Assembly: GCA_910589415.1 (NCBI GenBank)
Contig: OU342639.1
Span: forward strand, 33,674,268-33,738,267
Source of the DNA: Malachius bipustulatus
Lineage: Eukaryota > Arthropoda > Insecta > Coleoptera > Melyridae
Direction of reading: 5' to 3'
Length of the DNA stretch: 64,000 nt
Shown here: one piece after another, positions 23,801 to 38,200 of the stretch
How the letters are laid out: each line of letters begins with the position of its first letter
How positions within the stretch are numbered: position 1 is the first letter of the stretch
Translations under genes and position numbers: made by a program
The notes under the pieces: model-generated
Databases searched by the model: none
Told to the model about the DNA's origin: nothing
The model's input: the letters and a program-made list of their open reading frames with translations, nothing else

Positions 23801-26800
23801 TGCGCCTTACGTCTCTCAAATTTCGATAGGAAAAGCGTTAATATAACACAAAAATAATATAACACAAAAACTTAACGTTGCTAAAAGTGTATTGATATTT
23901 TCACTAAGCGACAAACTTTTTTATTTGTGAAAATTTTCCTACACATGCAGCGAACGAAATGAAGCTAAGATACAGAGGAAGTTTTTTTATTAAAAGTTTT
24001 TTTCGGTAGGAATTGCCGTTTGACAGCTACGACTTTTTAAAACTTCAATCGCGTCAGTATTGTTTGCGCGTCTAGTCAAAGAGTGTCAATTCTCGCTTTA
24101 CTATTTTTTCAATACTGTTTTTCTAATTTTTCCTTCGATATTGGAAATAATTTCTTACTTGACCGTTCTTTCTTTTTAAGTCGCCACATGCATTGAATAG
24201 TGTATCAAAAAAAAAAAAAAAAAAAAAACTATAAAATCACCATTAATTTGATTACCACGGTCTTTACAACGAAAATTAAGAATCATTATGCCCTAAATCA
24301 ATATTTTCGACGTAATTATGAAGTGTGTAAAAAAAGCAAAAAATTCCATTGAAAAAATGCGTAATCTTGACATAAGAAAAAACAACTGTCTAAACAACTA
24401 CCTACATACTTTGACATAATAAAATTTTCAAAAATTAAGTAGTCAAAGCTGTGTTACAAAATGGTCGATCAAGAAACGCTATTTCCGAAAAAAAGACCTA
24501 CATTCTAGATCAGATATTCTCTACGTTTGACGTGAAGAATGTAAATAATACCTAAAGAATACGTAAATGATGTTAAGAATGGGTAAAGAACGTAAACAAT
24601 AGAAAGCAAGGCTATGTTTTATGTTTTTAAAAATTCGTAAATTATAAAGTTGCTTATAGTCAACGACCCAAAGTTTAAATGAAATAAGCAAAACGTCAAA
24701 TCATCTGGTTTTCGATAATGACTTTGCTGACCAGGTGAAGCAATACATTTTGCTGTTTGATCCCGTTTGCACGTTAATTAACAGAACGCAAAGCACTGAT
24801 TGCTGCAGAGGTTAACCATTTATGGTTTAATCTGGAATTTCCACTGAAATTTTCACATTTAAATCCCAGACTTGAACACAGTGGAACAATGGCGTAAAAT
24901 ATATATACATTGACTTGACAGCATTTTACCTCCATGCTTTTTACCATAAAGACAGTGGTGTGCAATTTTAAGAAACATAAACATACCGAGTACCTACATG
25001 AATTTTTTATAATTTGAATGTTTCATCGAAAATTTTGTAATATTTAACGTTGCAAGAAAAAATTTATTACAGCCTATTGTATTCTGGAACATCGCCAAAG
25101 TGAAACATTCGAATTTGCCAGACCTTACAATTAAACTGCTACAATAGCCAGCTTCTTCCGCTGTAATCGAACGAGGTTTTTCCCCAAAATCGATTTTATT
25201 TCTTCGAATTGAACATCCCTACTCTGATGATTTTTTTACGCCGTTGCTGTAAAAACCTCGACCGTAGAGACAATTCGGCCACTAAATCCATGCACTCTTG
25301 CGCATACTAGTAGTGGTAGTGATTATAAAATTGAAAAGTTCGTTGTATGAACCCTGATATAGAAACGGCGTAGATAAAATCAATCTTCAGAGATTAATAT
25401 CTCGAGAACAAGAGTTTTTCTGGGCTAATGTCCATGGAGACTTTTGATCTACTTATCGAATACTACCGAACTCCTGCATGGGTTACAAAAAATTTAACCA
25501 GGAGCCAATCTCCATAAAAATTCTGCAGGATCCTTTTTGTTCGTATACTCGAAGACCTTTCTTTTCTTTTTTCCTTTTCTTTACAAGTTTCGTTACAATC
25601 TTTACAATCAAAATTACTGACTTTCCATGGATTGGTTTGAAGGAATTAATTTTTTTTTTTTACTATAGGTAAAAATAAATAAATATCTTATGGCTGTGGT
25701 AAAGCCCAAGTGTCAGAAGTTTTCAAGTAGCCTCAAGGACCTCTGACGTAACTTAACGACTGCTGTGAAGCAGCCGCGGGACCCCCTTTTTAACGTACCT
25801 CCCGGAGCACGATCGGTCACGGAACTTTTTTATTTACCACTATAATTGGTCACCCATCTAAGTACTGACCAAGAAAAGTAATGCTGCACTTTAGAGATCG
25901 TTTGACCGAAACTCTAGCAGCTTGGCTATTGTGACCAATATATATTTAAATTTACTATAGGTAGCTTATCCTGATAATGAGGTCCTTCAACTTCTTCGAC
26001 TCGATGCTCTTACTGACGCTTCTTGAGGAAAAAGGATTAGGTACCGTCGTCGGGGAAGGGGGTATTCTTGATATAAGAAGATCCAGTTTTGACATCATAA
26101 GTTAAATAGTAATTGGAGGCACTTATATATTAAATAAATCCTGGAGGCACTTACGTGTGGCGATGTTGAAGGGTCATTTGCTGTCCTTTAAAGCTCATAT
26201 GGAATAAATAATTAATCTCAATCATTGGGGCATGATTCATCATGATCGCGAAACGGCCCTAGAGTCAAGTAAAAGCTGCGTCCGCCCACTCTAACCCTAT
26301 TAAGTTATTTTCGTTACGTGTTTCGCCCTATCTGCTAATTCACTGTACCGTATTTTCAGCCTCAACTAAAAATTAGAGGGTCCGTTATCGTAAGTCTGTC
26401 CTACATCGACCCGAAAACTGCTTTCTTTCCCCCGGCGATGAATCAGGGGGACCGGGAATGGTAAAAGGAACGCGCAAAATACGCAAATGAACTTAAATGG
26501 AGTAAAATTTGTGTAATAAAAAGCATAATCGCATAATGCATTAATAAAATGCTGTAAGGCGCTTGTTCATGTCACGCTATGCGTATTGATTACTATGCTC
26601 GTGAAGACTTGTCACAAAAATCAAGTTAGAACTACTTGCTAAGCTAATGCAACTCGTGTAAGGTTAAGAAATACAATTACAGTTTACCCGCGACACTTTT
26701 TATTTAACCCTTTTCCACATCCGGATCATATGTAAATTCGCGTTTTTATATCCCCTCCAACACTATACTACGTACAATATCATTTTGTACTAGAAAAAAA

Positions 26801-29800
26801 AAACTATTTTTCCTCTAACTTATAATATTCAAACTTGAATATGATTTCGTCAATGACCAACCATCATGATAAAAAAAAACTCCTGATGAATTCAAACCAT
26901 TCCATTATTGCTATAAATGAAGAAAACAAGCAAACAATCTTTGCTACCAGGTGAAGACCTAAAGATGGTGAAGACATGCTTCAACGGTGAACAGCCAAGA
27001 CATTTCAAACGTGAATCGCTACCATAAGAAGGCTCAAAGGCCAATGGCCACTATGTCAGTGCTGACCAGATAGCAATTGCTGGTGAATGTGATGATGAAG
27101 TCATAGCTGATGGTTAAAAAACTTGTCATATGTTCATTGATGAGAAATAGTTTGTGTCCATAAATAAAAACAGGTAAAAGCTGAAAGTGGTCCATTTAAT
27201 GAAGACACACTCACACCTTTATACAACACCAACGGTTATCTAATCTGAAGAAATATTATTAGATAGCATTGGATTTGGACGTTCCAAAATCGATTGAGAA
27301 TCCAAGAACAAATAATGGAACTGATTGGTAACAATAGCAGTGATTTAGAGCTTTATAATTGCAAGTTGCGGACCAGTTAGATCATAATTGGCAAAGACGC
27401 AGCGTTATCATAGAACGCATGCGTCCAAGATGAACCTTGCATCTATCAAGAAGGCTCTGAATTGTCCTGAAGCTATGTGGCAACCTAACCAAAGAACAAA
27501 CAAATGAAGTGAATCTTCGAAGTTCGGTGCTCAAAAAGAAGCTTGATAGGGAATAAAGGGTCACGTGAATAAATACCAAGCTCAACTCGTGGCAAAAGGT
27601 GTCTTGAAGCGAGAAGGTATTGATTATAATGAAACTTTTGCTCCTGTTGTGCGGTATGAAGCAGTGCGTGCACTGTTAGCATTAGCTGCTCGTGACGATT
27701 GGGAATTCACTCAATTTGACATAAAAACTGCCTTTTTAAACGCCAGCTATTGATAGCTATCCCGCTATCCGTCATGGTCGCATGGGACAGTTACATATGA
27801 GTATCTCTACCACCCGAAACAATGGAATAATTACCTTCGATTAATTTTTTATAACTTGATGAAGAGGGGTTTAACGTCTCCTAATCTCTTAGCTATCGAT
27901 GAAGTGATCAAGTGTCTAAAATCTGAATTTGAAGTAACGGTCGGTGATGCTTTATCGGAACCGAAATACAGCGTGAATGTTCGAAACGACTCGAGTGGCC
28001 AAATATTCTTCTACCAGTTGAATAAATGGTAGCTAGCTAGTCTACAAAATAAATAATTTGGATTCGTCAACTTCTATATGAAGAGGTTTGCTCATTCATT
28101 TCTTTGAAGGGGTTTTCTGGGGAAACCCCTTTCGGGAAAAAAATTAGCAGAACAAAAACGTTATTTTTGTGTAAACAATAAGCCGTAGACGAGAAAATTC
28201 TCGAGAAATTGTTTGCTTCCTATCTCCTATCAAAAATTTGTATTCATCAGTATTGCATACCGCAAAAGGATCACGAAAGATTGATACGTTTTTTCGTACG
28301 GTTTGCCGTTTGATAGAATCCATTGTGCTTTTCTCAGAAAATAGACTCCTTGACCACGCTAATAGTCCACATGGTATAAATACCTAAACTTGTTTTTTTT
28401 TCTTACCCAAGATCAGTTCCCAGAGACAAAAAAAATGCTATTTCTTACACGCGTAGGTATAGTAGGGGGAAGATTTAGACCTAAAAACTACAATTTTTTT
28501 TCAAGTTGCTATTTCTCGAGAACGGGTTCCCATACCTCTTCCCTCTGTAGCTTTATTTATAAAATAATTCTGATTGCAGCATTTTTTTAAGCTCCATGTA
28601 TAATTTTTCGATGTTTCATCTATAGGGTCATTCCCAACACCAGTTAGGGTTATGGTAGGAGCGGATATTTGCATATTTATGAAATATTAGACAGTCGATG
28701 TCACTATACGTGACTGATACGAGTAACGTTGTAACGATATCGATGCTCTTGCCGTTTTTGAGCTGGACGGTCGAAGTTGGAGTTGAAGTAGTGGGGTGAG
28801 TTATGCATGATTTTATGATTTCGTGGTGGCGGTGGATGCAGGACGGGAATCGCGAGGTGAAGTCCAGGAAGGGCGTTATAGGGTCAGAGCGTAAGACAGG
28901 AAAGGGTATGTTATGTCGGGAGCAGAGAGAAGGGTGTATTGATCTGCCCCTGCTGCTCGACGGTCTTGATCTAGAGGGGACCATTCTTGCCTTTCCTATT
29001 CACAAATACTCTATAATCGTCTAATCTACTATTTTCATAATGCCTTCCACCTCTCTAATTAGATCAACTAAATCAATAGTTACTCCCTCTTTCAAATACA
29101 ATAAGATTGGCTTTACATATCATTTGTAACCTTTTAAAATAACCAATTTCCGCATTCTCGACGAGTTAATCTGAAACAACAAAACTCCTCCAAAGGAGAG
29201 TCTGAAAAATTGAAGAATTTATTTTCATTTTTTTTATTTAATAAGAAAAGTCGCTACCTACTATACCTGCTGTTGAAGAGAGGAATTATTGCATAAAATC
29301 TTCTGTTTTTCAAATAAATTCGAGTTGAAATGTCCGTTTATTCGGTCTGATGAATTTTTGAGACAGTTTTGCGAAGCGGTAAGAAATAAAGAAAGCAAAG
29401 TCTCAAGAATTAAGAATATTTCCCTTCATCTTGTCCGCAAGACTTAGTAGAAACAACCTCTAACTGAGATGAATTGCGAATTACTTAAATGTCTAACTCT
29501 CAAACCGTATTTTCTTAGCTTTGAAACCTCAAGTTCCTTTTTTAGGATTTCAGAATCACATTTTACAAATTCCGATGTTATTTAATATGAAGCGGCTTTG
29601 TATATATTTTTTCATCACAACCGTCTTTTCTAGCTCTAAAATCACCTCCCTAAGGCCTACAGCGTTTAAGGTTTTATTTTAAACGAATGGGATTTCTTCG
29701 ACTTGATTCTCGAAATTCAGACGAGAGACATTCCTCTCTTTTCCATGTAAAAGAAAGCGAATCCATATAACTCGCACTCGCATATTCACGATGACTCTCC

Positions 29801-32243
29801 TGATGCGACATGACGTATTATAAGTCAAGCTTTTAACTCTCTTTCTATAACGTAGGTGCTAGTAAATCCGGTAAAATTTGACAGAATTTAATACGATGCA
29901 ATTATTAATATTATTGCACTCGGCGATTAGCCTGGAAATTTAATTAAGAAACGGGCAATAGGGTCCTAAATTAATTCAAGGAGCGCTTAATAAAAGAGGA
30001 ACAAACTTTCTTCTTAATTTGAAAGACTAAAACTTAACATTAGAGTTTTTCAGCAAATCCAAATGTCTGAAGTAAACAGTTACTCGAAGTAAAATGAGGT
30101 TGAGTTCTTACTCTCTTATATACCTTAATAAGTCTTCTCAACCATCGTTTTCAACATCCTTTAAAAATTGAGTCGGGGAAGGTAAAACGGTAAGAACGTC
30201 CCAAATTCGAAACGTGGCGAATCATTTTTTAAACTAAAATTTTATCAAAGCAACATTAATGGAGAACTCAAGGGAGCGTTTGTATAAATTTTAAAAAGAG
30301 TACATTTTATAAGAATATTCATGCAGGGTGAGTCATAAGTTCATGACTCAATATGAGGAACTTTACAAATTTCTACCATATTATGTACCTATAGTCACTT
30401 AAGAAAAATATCATGTGAATCTTGAAAAGTATTAACTTCCCTTCTCTGTTAATACTGTTAATCGTATTTTGAGCATAAAAGAGGGAACAACTTTTTTCAA
30501 GATGAAGCCGCGTTTAGGAAATATTTTCAAAAATGTAAAACTAAGACTGCTATATTTTTATTTTTTTTTGTAGCTGGATAGTTAAAATCGAACTCCATGT
30601 ATAAAATCGTATTTTAAGCATAAAAGGGAGAATAACTTTTTCCCGAAACAGGCCTCGTTTAGTAAATATATCTCCAAATATGTAAAACAAAAAGCCGCAA
30701 TAAAAAGATGTTTTATTCAGTAACTGAACAAGAATTTTGGAAATATTTCCTAAAGGATGGCCTGATCGTAAAAAAAACCACTGTTATTTTTTTTCCGAAT
30801 CATGAAGGCCGATCATTGGATCGGCCTTTTGTAAACTTAGAAATTCCAGGACCGACTTAAAAAAATAATTTCGAATTCTGAGGAGCAGATTTTGTATTAA
30901 GTAGTTCACCATGTATACTTTTTTTTAATGTAATTATTGATTTTTTAAAGTGCACAAATAGACAACGAAAACTGTGTAGGTGAAATTTTTGTCACACTTT
31001 CGTGATATTTTTTATGAACGATCGAATCTGACCAAAATTGAAAAGCCACAATAATAGACGTTATGAATTGCGGATATTTTGGAAAATGTGTATTTGGTTG
31101 ACCACCTTTTACCTTTACCATTTTGGATATAAATAATTTCAATTTCGGTTAAATCGCCATATTTAAGCCTCAGGCATCTACGGTAGAATTTTTTCCGCAC
31201 CTTTCGGACATACCCTGTATAATGAATATTTTTCAAAATTCAGAAATGACCCTTATAACAACAGAGAAGGGGAGTTGACACTTTGTAAGGGTCATATGAT
31301 ATTGCCCCCCTTAAGGAACTATATACAGGGTGGGAAATTTTTGTACTACCCATCATTAGGATCTCGTAAACCGTAAGAGATACAGGGTCGGTTAAATTAG
31401 AGAAAAGTTGCGCTATTTTATGGCCATCTCGAATCCGTCAAAACATGCAAGATATCTGTGACCGTTCCTGAAATATCCTGAAAAAACTGAAAAATCGAGA
31501 AAGCTTATTTTTGGAATATCTTTCTTACCATTGGAAATTAATAAATAATTTTTTGTAGCCTTACATAAGCCGTTATAAGCTATTTATCTGACGTTTCAAA
31601 AATTTTCACAGCCGACTAGATCCCAGAGTTTTCACAGTCAACTTTCGTTTTTCTTATGGCCGCCATATTATTTTTTTATGTCGTTCGATAAGAAAAAAAT
31701 AATGGAAACCAAAAATTAATAAATTTTAGAAAAAAAAAATTGGAAAATTTTTATTCTTCTTTTTTCAAAGAAAAACAGATAGTTTCTAACTGAAATAGGT
31801 CAATATGAAGTCATACTGCTTGCCTTATAGGTTGTTAATTTCTCTATGATATTCGATCTAAAAAGTTGTCTTTTTTTAGAAAAAAAAAAGAACAAAAATT
31901 TTTGAAAGTTATTTTTTGAAGTTTATTAGTTTTTGGTTTCCATTATTTTTTTCTTATCGAACGACATAAAAAAATAATATGGCGGCCATAAGAAAAACGA
32001 AAGTTGACTATGAAAACTCTGGGATCTAGTCGGCTGTGAAAATTTTTGAAACGTCAGATGAATAGCTTATAACGGCTTATGTAAGGCTACAAAAAATTAT
32101 TTATTAATTTCCAATGGTAAGAAAGATATTCCAAAAATAAGATTTCTCGATTTTTCAGTTTTTTCAGGATATTTCAGAAACGGTCACAGTTCTTTCAATT
32201 TGTTGACCAACCAAATGTCATTTATATAATGGTGGAAAATAAA

Positions 32244-32281
<38 letters not shown>

Positions 32282-35200
32282 GATATCTTGTATGTCTTGA
32301 CGGATTCGGGATGGCCACAAAATTGCGCATCTTTTCTCTAATTTAACCGACCCTGTATCTCTTACGGTTTACGAGATCCTAATGATGGGTAGTACAAAAA
32401 TTTCCCACCCTGTATATGATAGAAGTTCCTCATGACTGTATATGTAGATACCGAAGCCATTTAAGCTACAAAGACATTTTTTCAAATTCAGTTTTCAGTA
32501 CTAGAAATGAAACTTTTGGCAGAAAGTCTCACACCAGCCTGAAATCTCCGCCACTGTCATACGAAAAAAAATTGATTAACGCTCAAAAAGGATGTGCAAA
32601 AAAAGTTGAAATCTGTTAGATATCGTCAAAAAAAAAATCCTTTTTCCTTGGAATGAGCCACGGAATCACACCTTTTTTTTCGACACATATTTTGAAACAT
32701 ACTGTAGATGTTTAAATTGCGCATGTTAAAAAACGGGGTGGAAAAAATCGACACCAGGAGACACCCTTTTTTTCTGTATCTCGAAAACGGGGAGAACTAC
32801 TTTCTTGGGAGAAAACTTGTGGGAGAGAGAAGAACCGCTTGCAGTTCTGAACTTCTCCCACTTTCTATCGTCTGACTTTTCAGTTTTCTCACAAAATCGG
32901 GAAGAAAAATTTTGAAAAACAAAAAAAGAAAAGCTAAAAAATGGCTAATTTAATAAATGGATCATGTGTCGAGAACGCGAATTCGCAGGATGAAACGGCT
33001 TTCGGTTTCGGAATTTCCATTGTCTGGCACGTCCTCTATAGCAAATTTTTAAGGCACCGCAAGTAATTGAATTTGAAAAAGTCGACAATTCCAAAAACCA
33101 CCCGGAAAATGATCTTTCACCTGTATCTCGAAAACGGGGAAAGCTACAAAAGAACGGCTTACAGTTCTTAACTTCACGCACTTTCCATTATCGTCTAACG
33201 GGGGATGATTTTTATTAAAATCGAAAAGTCATAAATTATTAAAAGTCATGTACCTAAGGGTGGCACTGGGAATTTATTTTCTGTGTTATGAATTCGCTTT
33301 TTTCCTTTTCAACCGCGATAGAAAATATTCAGTTAATATATTTCTCCAATAGGTGATGCTGAATTTTTCCCGGCCAAACTTGACCTTCTAATGTGTGAAA
33401 AATTAAAATTTAAAAGTAAATTTTTGACTAATTGTAGCGAAATTTCGAATCAAATTGACAAGATCACTTGACAGAAGTAATTTTTTTAACCGCTTAACAA
33501 CAAACTAATTTCTTAACAAAATTACTGACGACGGGTATAGGTAAATCAAGGAAATATATTATACTTATTGAAATTATAATCGGATTCTCTTATATTATTT
33601 AGTTCCCATTACATAAATTACATATGTCAATCTATTGATAGGAATTGACTTTGCAAGTAAATATATTATGTATTGTGAAGGTGTCATTAGGCGTAGCTTG
33701 GGTAAATAATACGTTGGAAAAAGTTCAGTTCGTGTACCTCCTACCTACCGACAACACACATGCTGACTGTTAAAAGCATTTATTATCAATGAATTTTCCT
33801 GAAGAAATAACCGCCCGCTGTGTGTGTTTACTCAATTTTCAAAGTACACATACTGTGACAGATAAATGATAAACTATGTGTTGGTAAATGAAACTGGAAA
33901 ATATATAGATTACTCACACAAATACAAACGGTTTTAGCTATATAAAGTTAAGGGTGTTAAATTATCCTGCGGAGTAAAACAAATTACACGTTCTGAGTTA
34001 CTAAACATTTTCGTTGATTTGAAAGTTGACGTTGGATACAATCGATTCCCTGCTCTCAGAATCACTCAATAATAATTGCAAGATTAAAATAAAATCGTCA
34101 CAGAAAGTATGCGCTTATTGATTATCCACGTTGAGGATACTGTACGTTCCTGTGTAAGTTTCATCATCCGTTGATTCGGAATAGAAGACAGGATTCCATT
34201 ATAGCATTGTCAATATGTCTCTTTGAGATAATTCTGGGCAATTATTTTCGTATTAAACTGACATTCAGCGAGGCACTGATGGTTTTTCTTTTTGTTCCAG
34301 GGTGAAAAACTGGGCCCTGAAATTCGGAGTAGATTTATGGGAATATGGCAAACGTATAACGAGAATGAACGATTTGCAAAGGGTGAGTATGTCTAATTTA
34401 CATTTTTTGCATAACATTATATTTTCCCTTTTCTGATCAAACAGAACGTGCTCGTTTAGTTTAGGGGAAGCCGACGCTTTCCCGAACCATTTTGTTCAAC
34501 ACATCCTGATTTAATTTTCTCTTAAAAATATTTACACAAAGTATCGAACATTTTTGCGTGATTTTACACTAATTCTCACCTACATCGACCCACTTTAAAT
34601 TCAAACTTTTAACTACGACTAATTTTGCGACAAAATTATGCGATCTAAGTATACAATTTTAATGAAAATGTCATCACAGAATGTTTGCTTCAATAAGCTT
34701 AAGCGCAGATCCTCTCAACGTATAATAACCAGAACAATTTCCCCATCATATCCCATATATCGTCTTAAAAATGGGAATCGCGCAAGGAGCCCATGGAAGC
34801 AACTCAAAACGTTGGCATCATGAACTTCATGAACGCCTCACCTATGACCTTTTCTCTTATCAGAAGATAGGGTTAATGAGCCTCAGCATTTATGGAAGAC
34901 AAACAGGCTCCCACCCGTTTGTAATGTAAGAATACATGAGCGGTCGATCGCGTGATAAATCGCCCTTTCCCCACGATCATCAGCAACCTAAAAAAGATTC
35001 TTCAGCCTCATAAACTCATTCATTATACACCAATCCAACCATCAAGCCCGGAGATCAGGAATAAGATACGAATGGAGCCCAGAAGCATCTCCTGCATGGA
35101 GATGCAGTTCTTCGATCATGATGATTGATTGTCAGACTGCAACCAGATCTATCTAGTTACTTACGAAAAATCAATTTTCGTGAGATGAAATTTGATGTCG

Positions 35201-38200
35201 TAAGTATACAGGGTGATTCATAACTAAGCAAGTCAAAATCTATGACATTTTTTTGCCAACCGGTACGAAGATATGTTTTGATGAAATTCAACAAAATTTA
35301 ACAGAAACTCATCTCTTCTAGGGAGGCACTTCGTGATGACCTATCGCCAAATTGAAAATCCAGGACCGTATACATGAAAAGAAATGGTTTACGGTTTTTT
35401 GACAGAAAAGCTCAGTTTCCGATCGAGGTTCGGAAAAAACGGCATCGGATTCGGAAAGTACAGGAAAAATGCTCTGAAGTGAACTTCTTAAATCGAACGG
35501 CTCGAACTGTTTCTCAAAATAAGATCAAAGAACTTGCACCTGCGTAAACTTCAATTTTCAATTTTGCCGTGATAATTGTTTCTAATCTTCCTCAAAATTC
35601 ATTATATTGCCAGAATTTTAAATCTAGTAACCAGGGTCGTACTTGAAGAAAAATTGTTCGCATTTTATTATTTTTTTTTTACAAAAAAGTACATTTTCCG
35701 ATCAACTTTCGGAAAAAAACGACATCGGATTTGGAAATTACAGGAAATGTGCCATAAAATGAGCTTCTTAAACCGAACGGGACACTTCGAACATCAGCTT
35801 CACAAAAACAGATCAAAATAAGAACATTGTTCTGTACTTTACAGTCTGTTTTTGTGAAGCTGATGTTCGAAGTGTCCCGTTCGGTTTAAGAAGCTCATTT
35901 TATGGCACATTTCCTGTAATTTCCAAATCCGATGTCGTTTTTTTCCGAAAGTTGATCGGAAAATGTACTTTTTTGTAAAAAAAAAATAATAAAATGCGAA
36001 CATTTTTCTTCAAGTACGACCCTGGTTACTAGATTAAAAATTCTGGCAATAGGCTATCCCGTAAATGCGCAGTAGTTCAACTTTTGAAATGATTTTCAAT
36101 CAATTTTGAGGAACATTGGAAACAATTTGCACGGCAAAATTGAAGTTTAGGAAAATTGAAACTGGTCGAAGGGTGCCATTAGATTAAAGAAGCTCATTTC
36201 AGAGTATTTTTCTTCGATGCCGTCTTTTTCGAGGGTCGATCGGAAAATACACTTTGCTGCCAAAAAGTGCAAACCATTTCTTGTCAAGTAGGGTCCTGGA
36301 TTTTCAATTTTCCGATAGGTCACCTTGAAGTGTCTCGGTAGAAGAGTGTTTCAGCTAAAGTTGGATATCATCAACCCGTTGCAAAAGATATCGCCGTTTA
36401 AAATTCAAGCCCAAACATAGAAAACATCCTGTATCTTCGTACCTGTTGCCAGAAAAAAAATGATCACAGAGATTTAGACTTGCAACGATGTCTCCTGCCT
36501 GGCATTAGGCATGAATCGCCCTGTATAAAGACTTACGTGTAGTTGTCTGTCCACAGAAAAATGCCTCTCGATCTGTGTTATGAAACACCGCTATAGAGCC
36601 ACCATTTCTCTTCCTGGAAGGCTCAAATTTGACTTCCAGGGAAGTTTTTTTCAGAAATTTTTCGAGAAGACTTAGCTATGAAATAGGCTAACTGTCTAAA
36701 AGTTGCATCGATCGGGTTGAAATTTCGCAACCCCTTCCCCCCTCCCAAATACAACCAATCGAAAATAGCCAGTATCAAAGACTGTTAAGGTCGTATTTTT
36801 TGTACAGGCATACTAGAGTGTCTAGATACATAGTCTAGATACTAGGCTTCCGCCTAGTTATCTAGACTGTTCTTGGTAACCGTATCACCCAGCTAGATTT
36901 TGTGCCAACGTTTTCTAAGAAGAAGTACAGCAGACGTTTTCGAAAAATGATTTAGATCAGCGGCTATTGGTCAAAATATTTATTTGCATAAAATCGATTT
37001 TTTCTCGGACTTTTTTGAGACAAATTAAAAAATTAGCGGAGCAATTAAAGAATGTGACAGGAGACATTTTTCGTCAGAATTACGTGAATTACTTTGGTGA
37101 ATGGTTTTTGCTGATGACGTCATTCGTTGCAAAAATGTTCGATCTTTAGGTGTATATATTTATTGATTGCTCATTGAAATAATAATAAGTTTAACTGGGA
37201 GAAAATAATTATTAGCCTCCCCGTTTCAACTAAACACCGGGTGATCATGATCTCGGGCCAGTCTTATTGAAAAGCTGTGGATTATAAAGCGCTTAATTGT
37301 AATAATAGCTGTCTGAGTTTTGTCATCCATTACATGTCAATATAACTGGGTAGGTACCATTATTGTTGTTTCCTGGCTTTTAACCATAAACGTTTTAACT
37401 GATTCAAGAATTGCATAACGGCAGCATGCACAGGTTCAGATAAAAGCCGAACAAGGTTGTCTTCAATTTATGACTAATAAAACACCTCCAAGCAGTAATG
37501 GCGCTACCTATACACTGCCACTTCTTGCATCCAGTAATTCCTGCACAGTTCCTAAGTGTCTTTCTCAATCGACTCCCTGGTTACAAGGAGAAACAGTGCG
37601 AACTAATTCCCACTTTGACGGAAACATCTACCGTTTACCTAGCTGACTAAAATTCTTGTCGGATATTGGAATTACGTAGCGCGAGCTCTGCAATCACTTC
37701 GTGTCAATGTGTTCGCTTGATTATGTAAAAATGCTCAAAACTGCATCGTTCCATCTCACGGCAGAAGTCCGCCAAATGACAGTAATTGCTTCTGGAGACA
37801 GAGAAATTCTTTCGAGTTATAAGCTTATAATGAAAATGACGGAATTAACCTTCTCCGGATTTAATTGGATTTCAAGTTTCAACGCCAATGAGTCGCTTTA
37901 TTCGTCTTTTTTGTCATTTTTAGCGCTGTCCCCTCCGTTTATCTTCAAGTAGAATAAATGGGATAGATCTCGATGACTCATCGTGCAATTCTCCCTCCCA
38001 TTTAATATCTCAAACCAGAAAAACAATTCTCTCTCTATAAATTAAACTTTTTTCCAGAAATACCACGATGTTAATATGGACGTGGTACGTAAAGACGGCC
38101 TAATTCTAATCAGAGATATGGCCGAGGAAGTCAAAAACATGATGGATTTCAAAAAGGGCGCCGTTATGGTAAGTGAATTCCGGAATAATTATTCAATCAG

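Larger units (their letters stand above)
21201..24515 (+). repeat. Dispersed repeat, copy 1 (interrupted by a transposon)
   Basis: Copy of a repeat shared with 40583-43473. The halves are 21201-21765 and 23487-24515; the middle is a transposon insertion. Shared landmarks are TTGGTCGACGTGTGTCAT at the left, CTGTAAGCGGTTCTTCCGTAG, the CATGCACAGCAACGG block, GATATCTTGAAAACTAATTG, an A-run (24208-24229) and TCTAGATCAGAT at the right. Relative to copy 2 it lacks about 38 bp near 24110 and about 120 bp near 24188. No protein of its own is recognisable; a short frame at 21465-21668 is repeated in copy 2 and is probably noise. Confidence 0.85.

Noticed and set aside
28628..28984. 118-codon minus-strand frame
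   Set aside because: No homology pattern, overlaps a frame on the other strand, and lies within intron 1.
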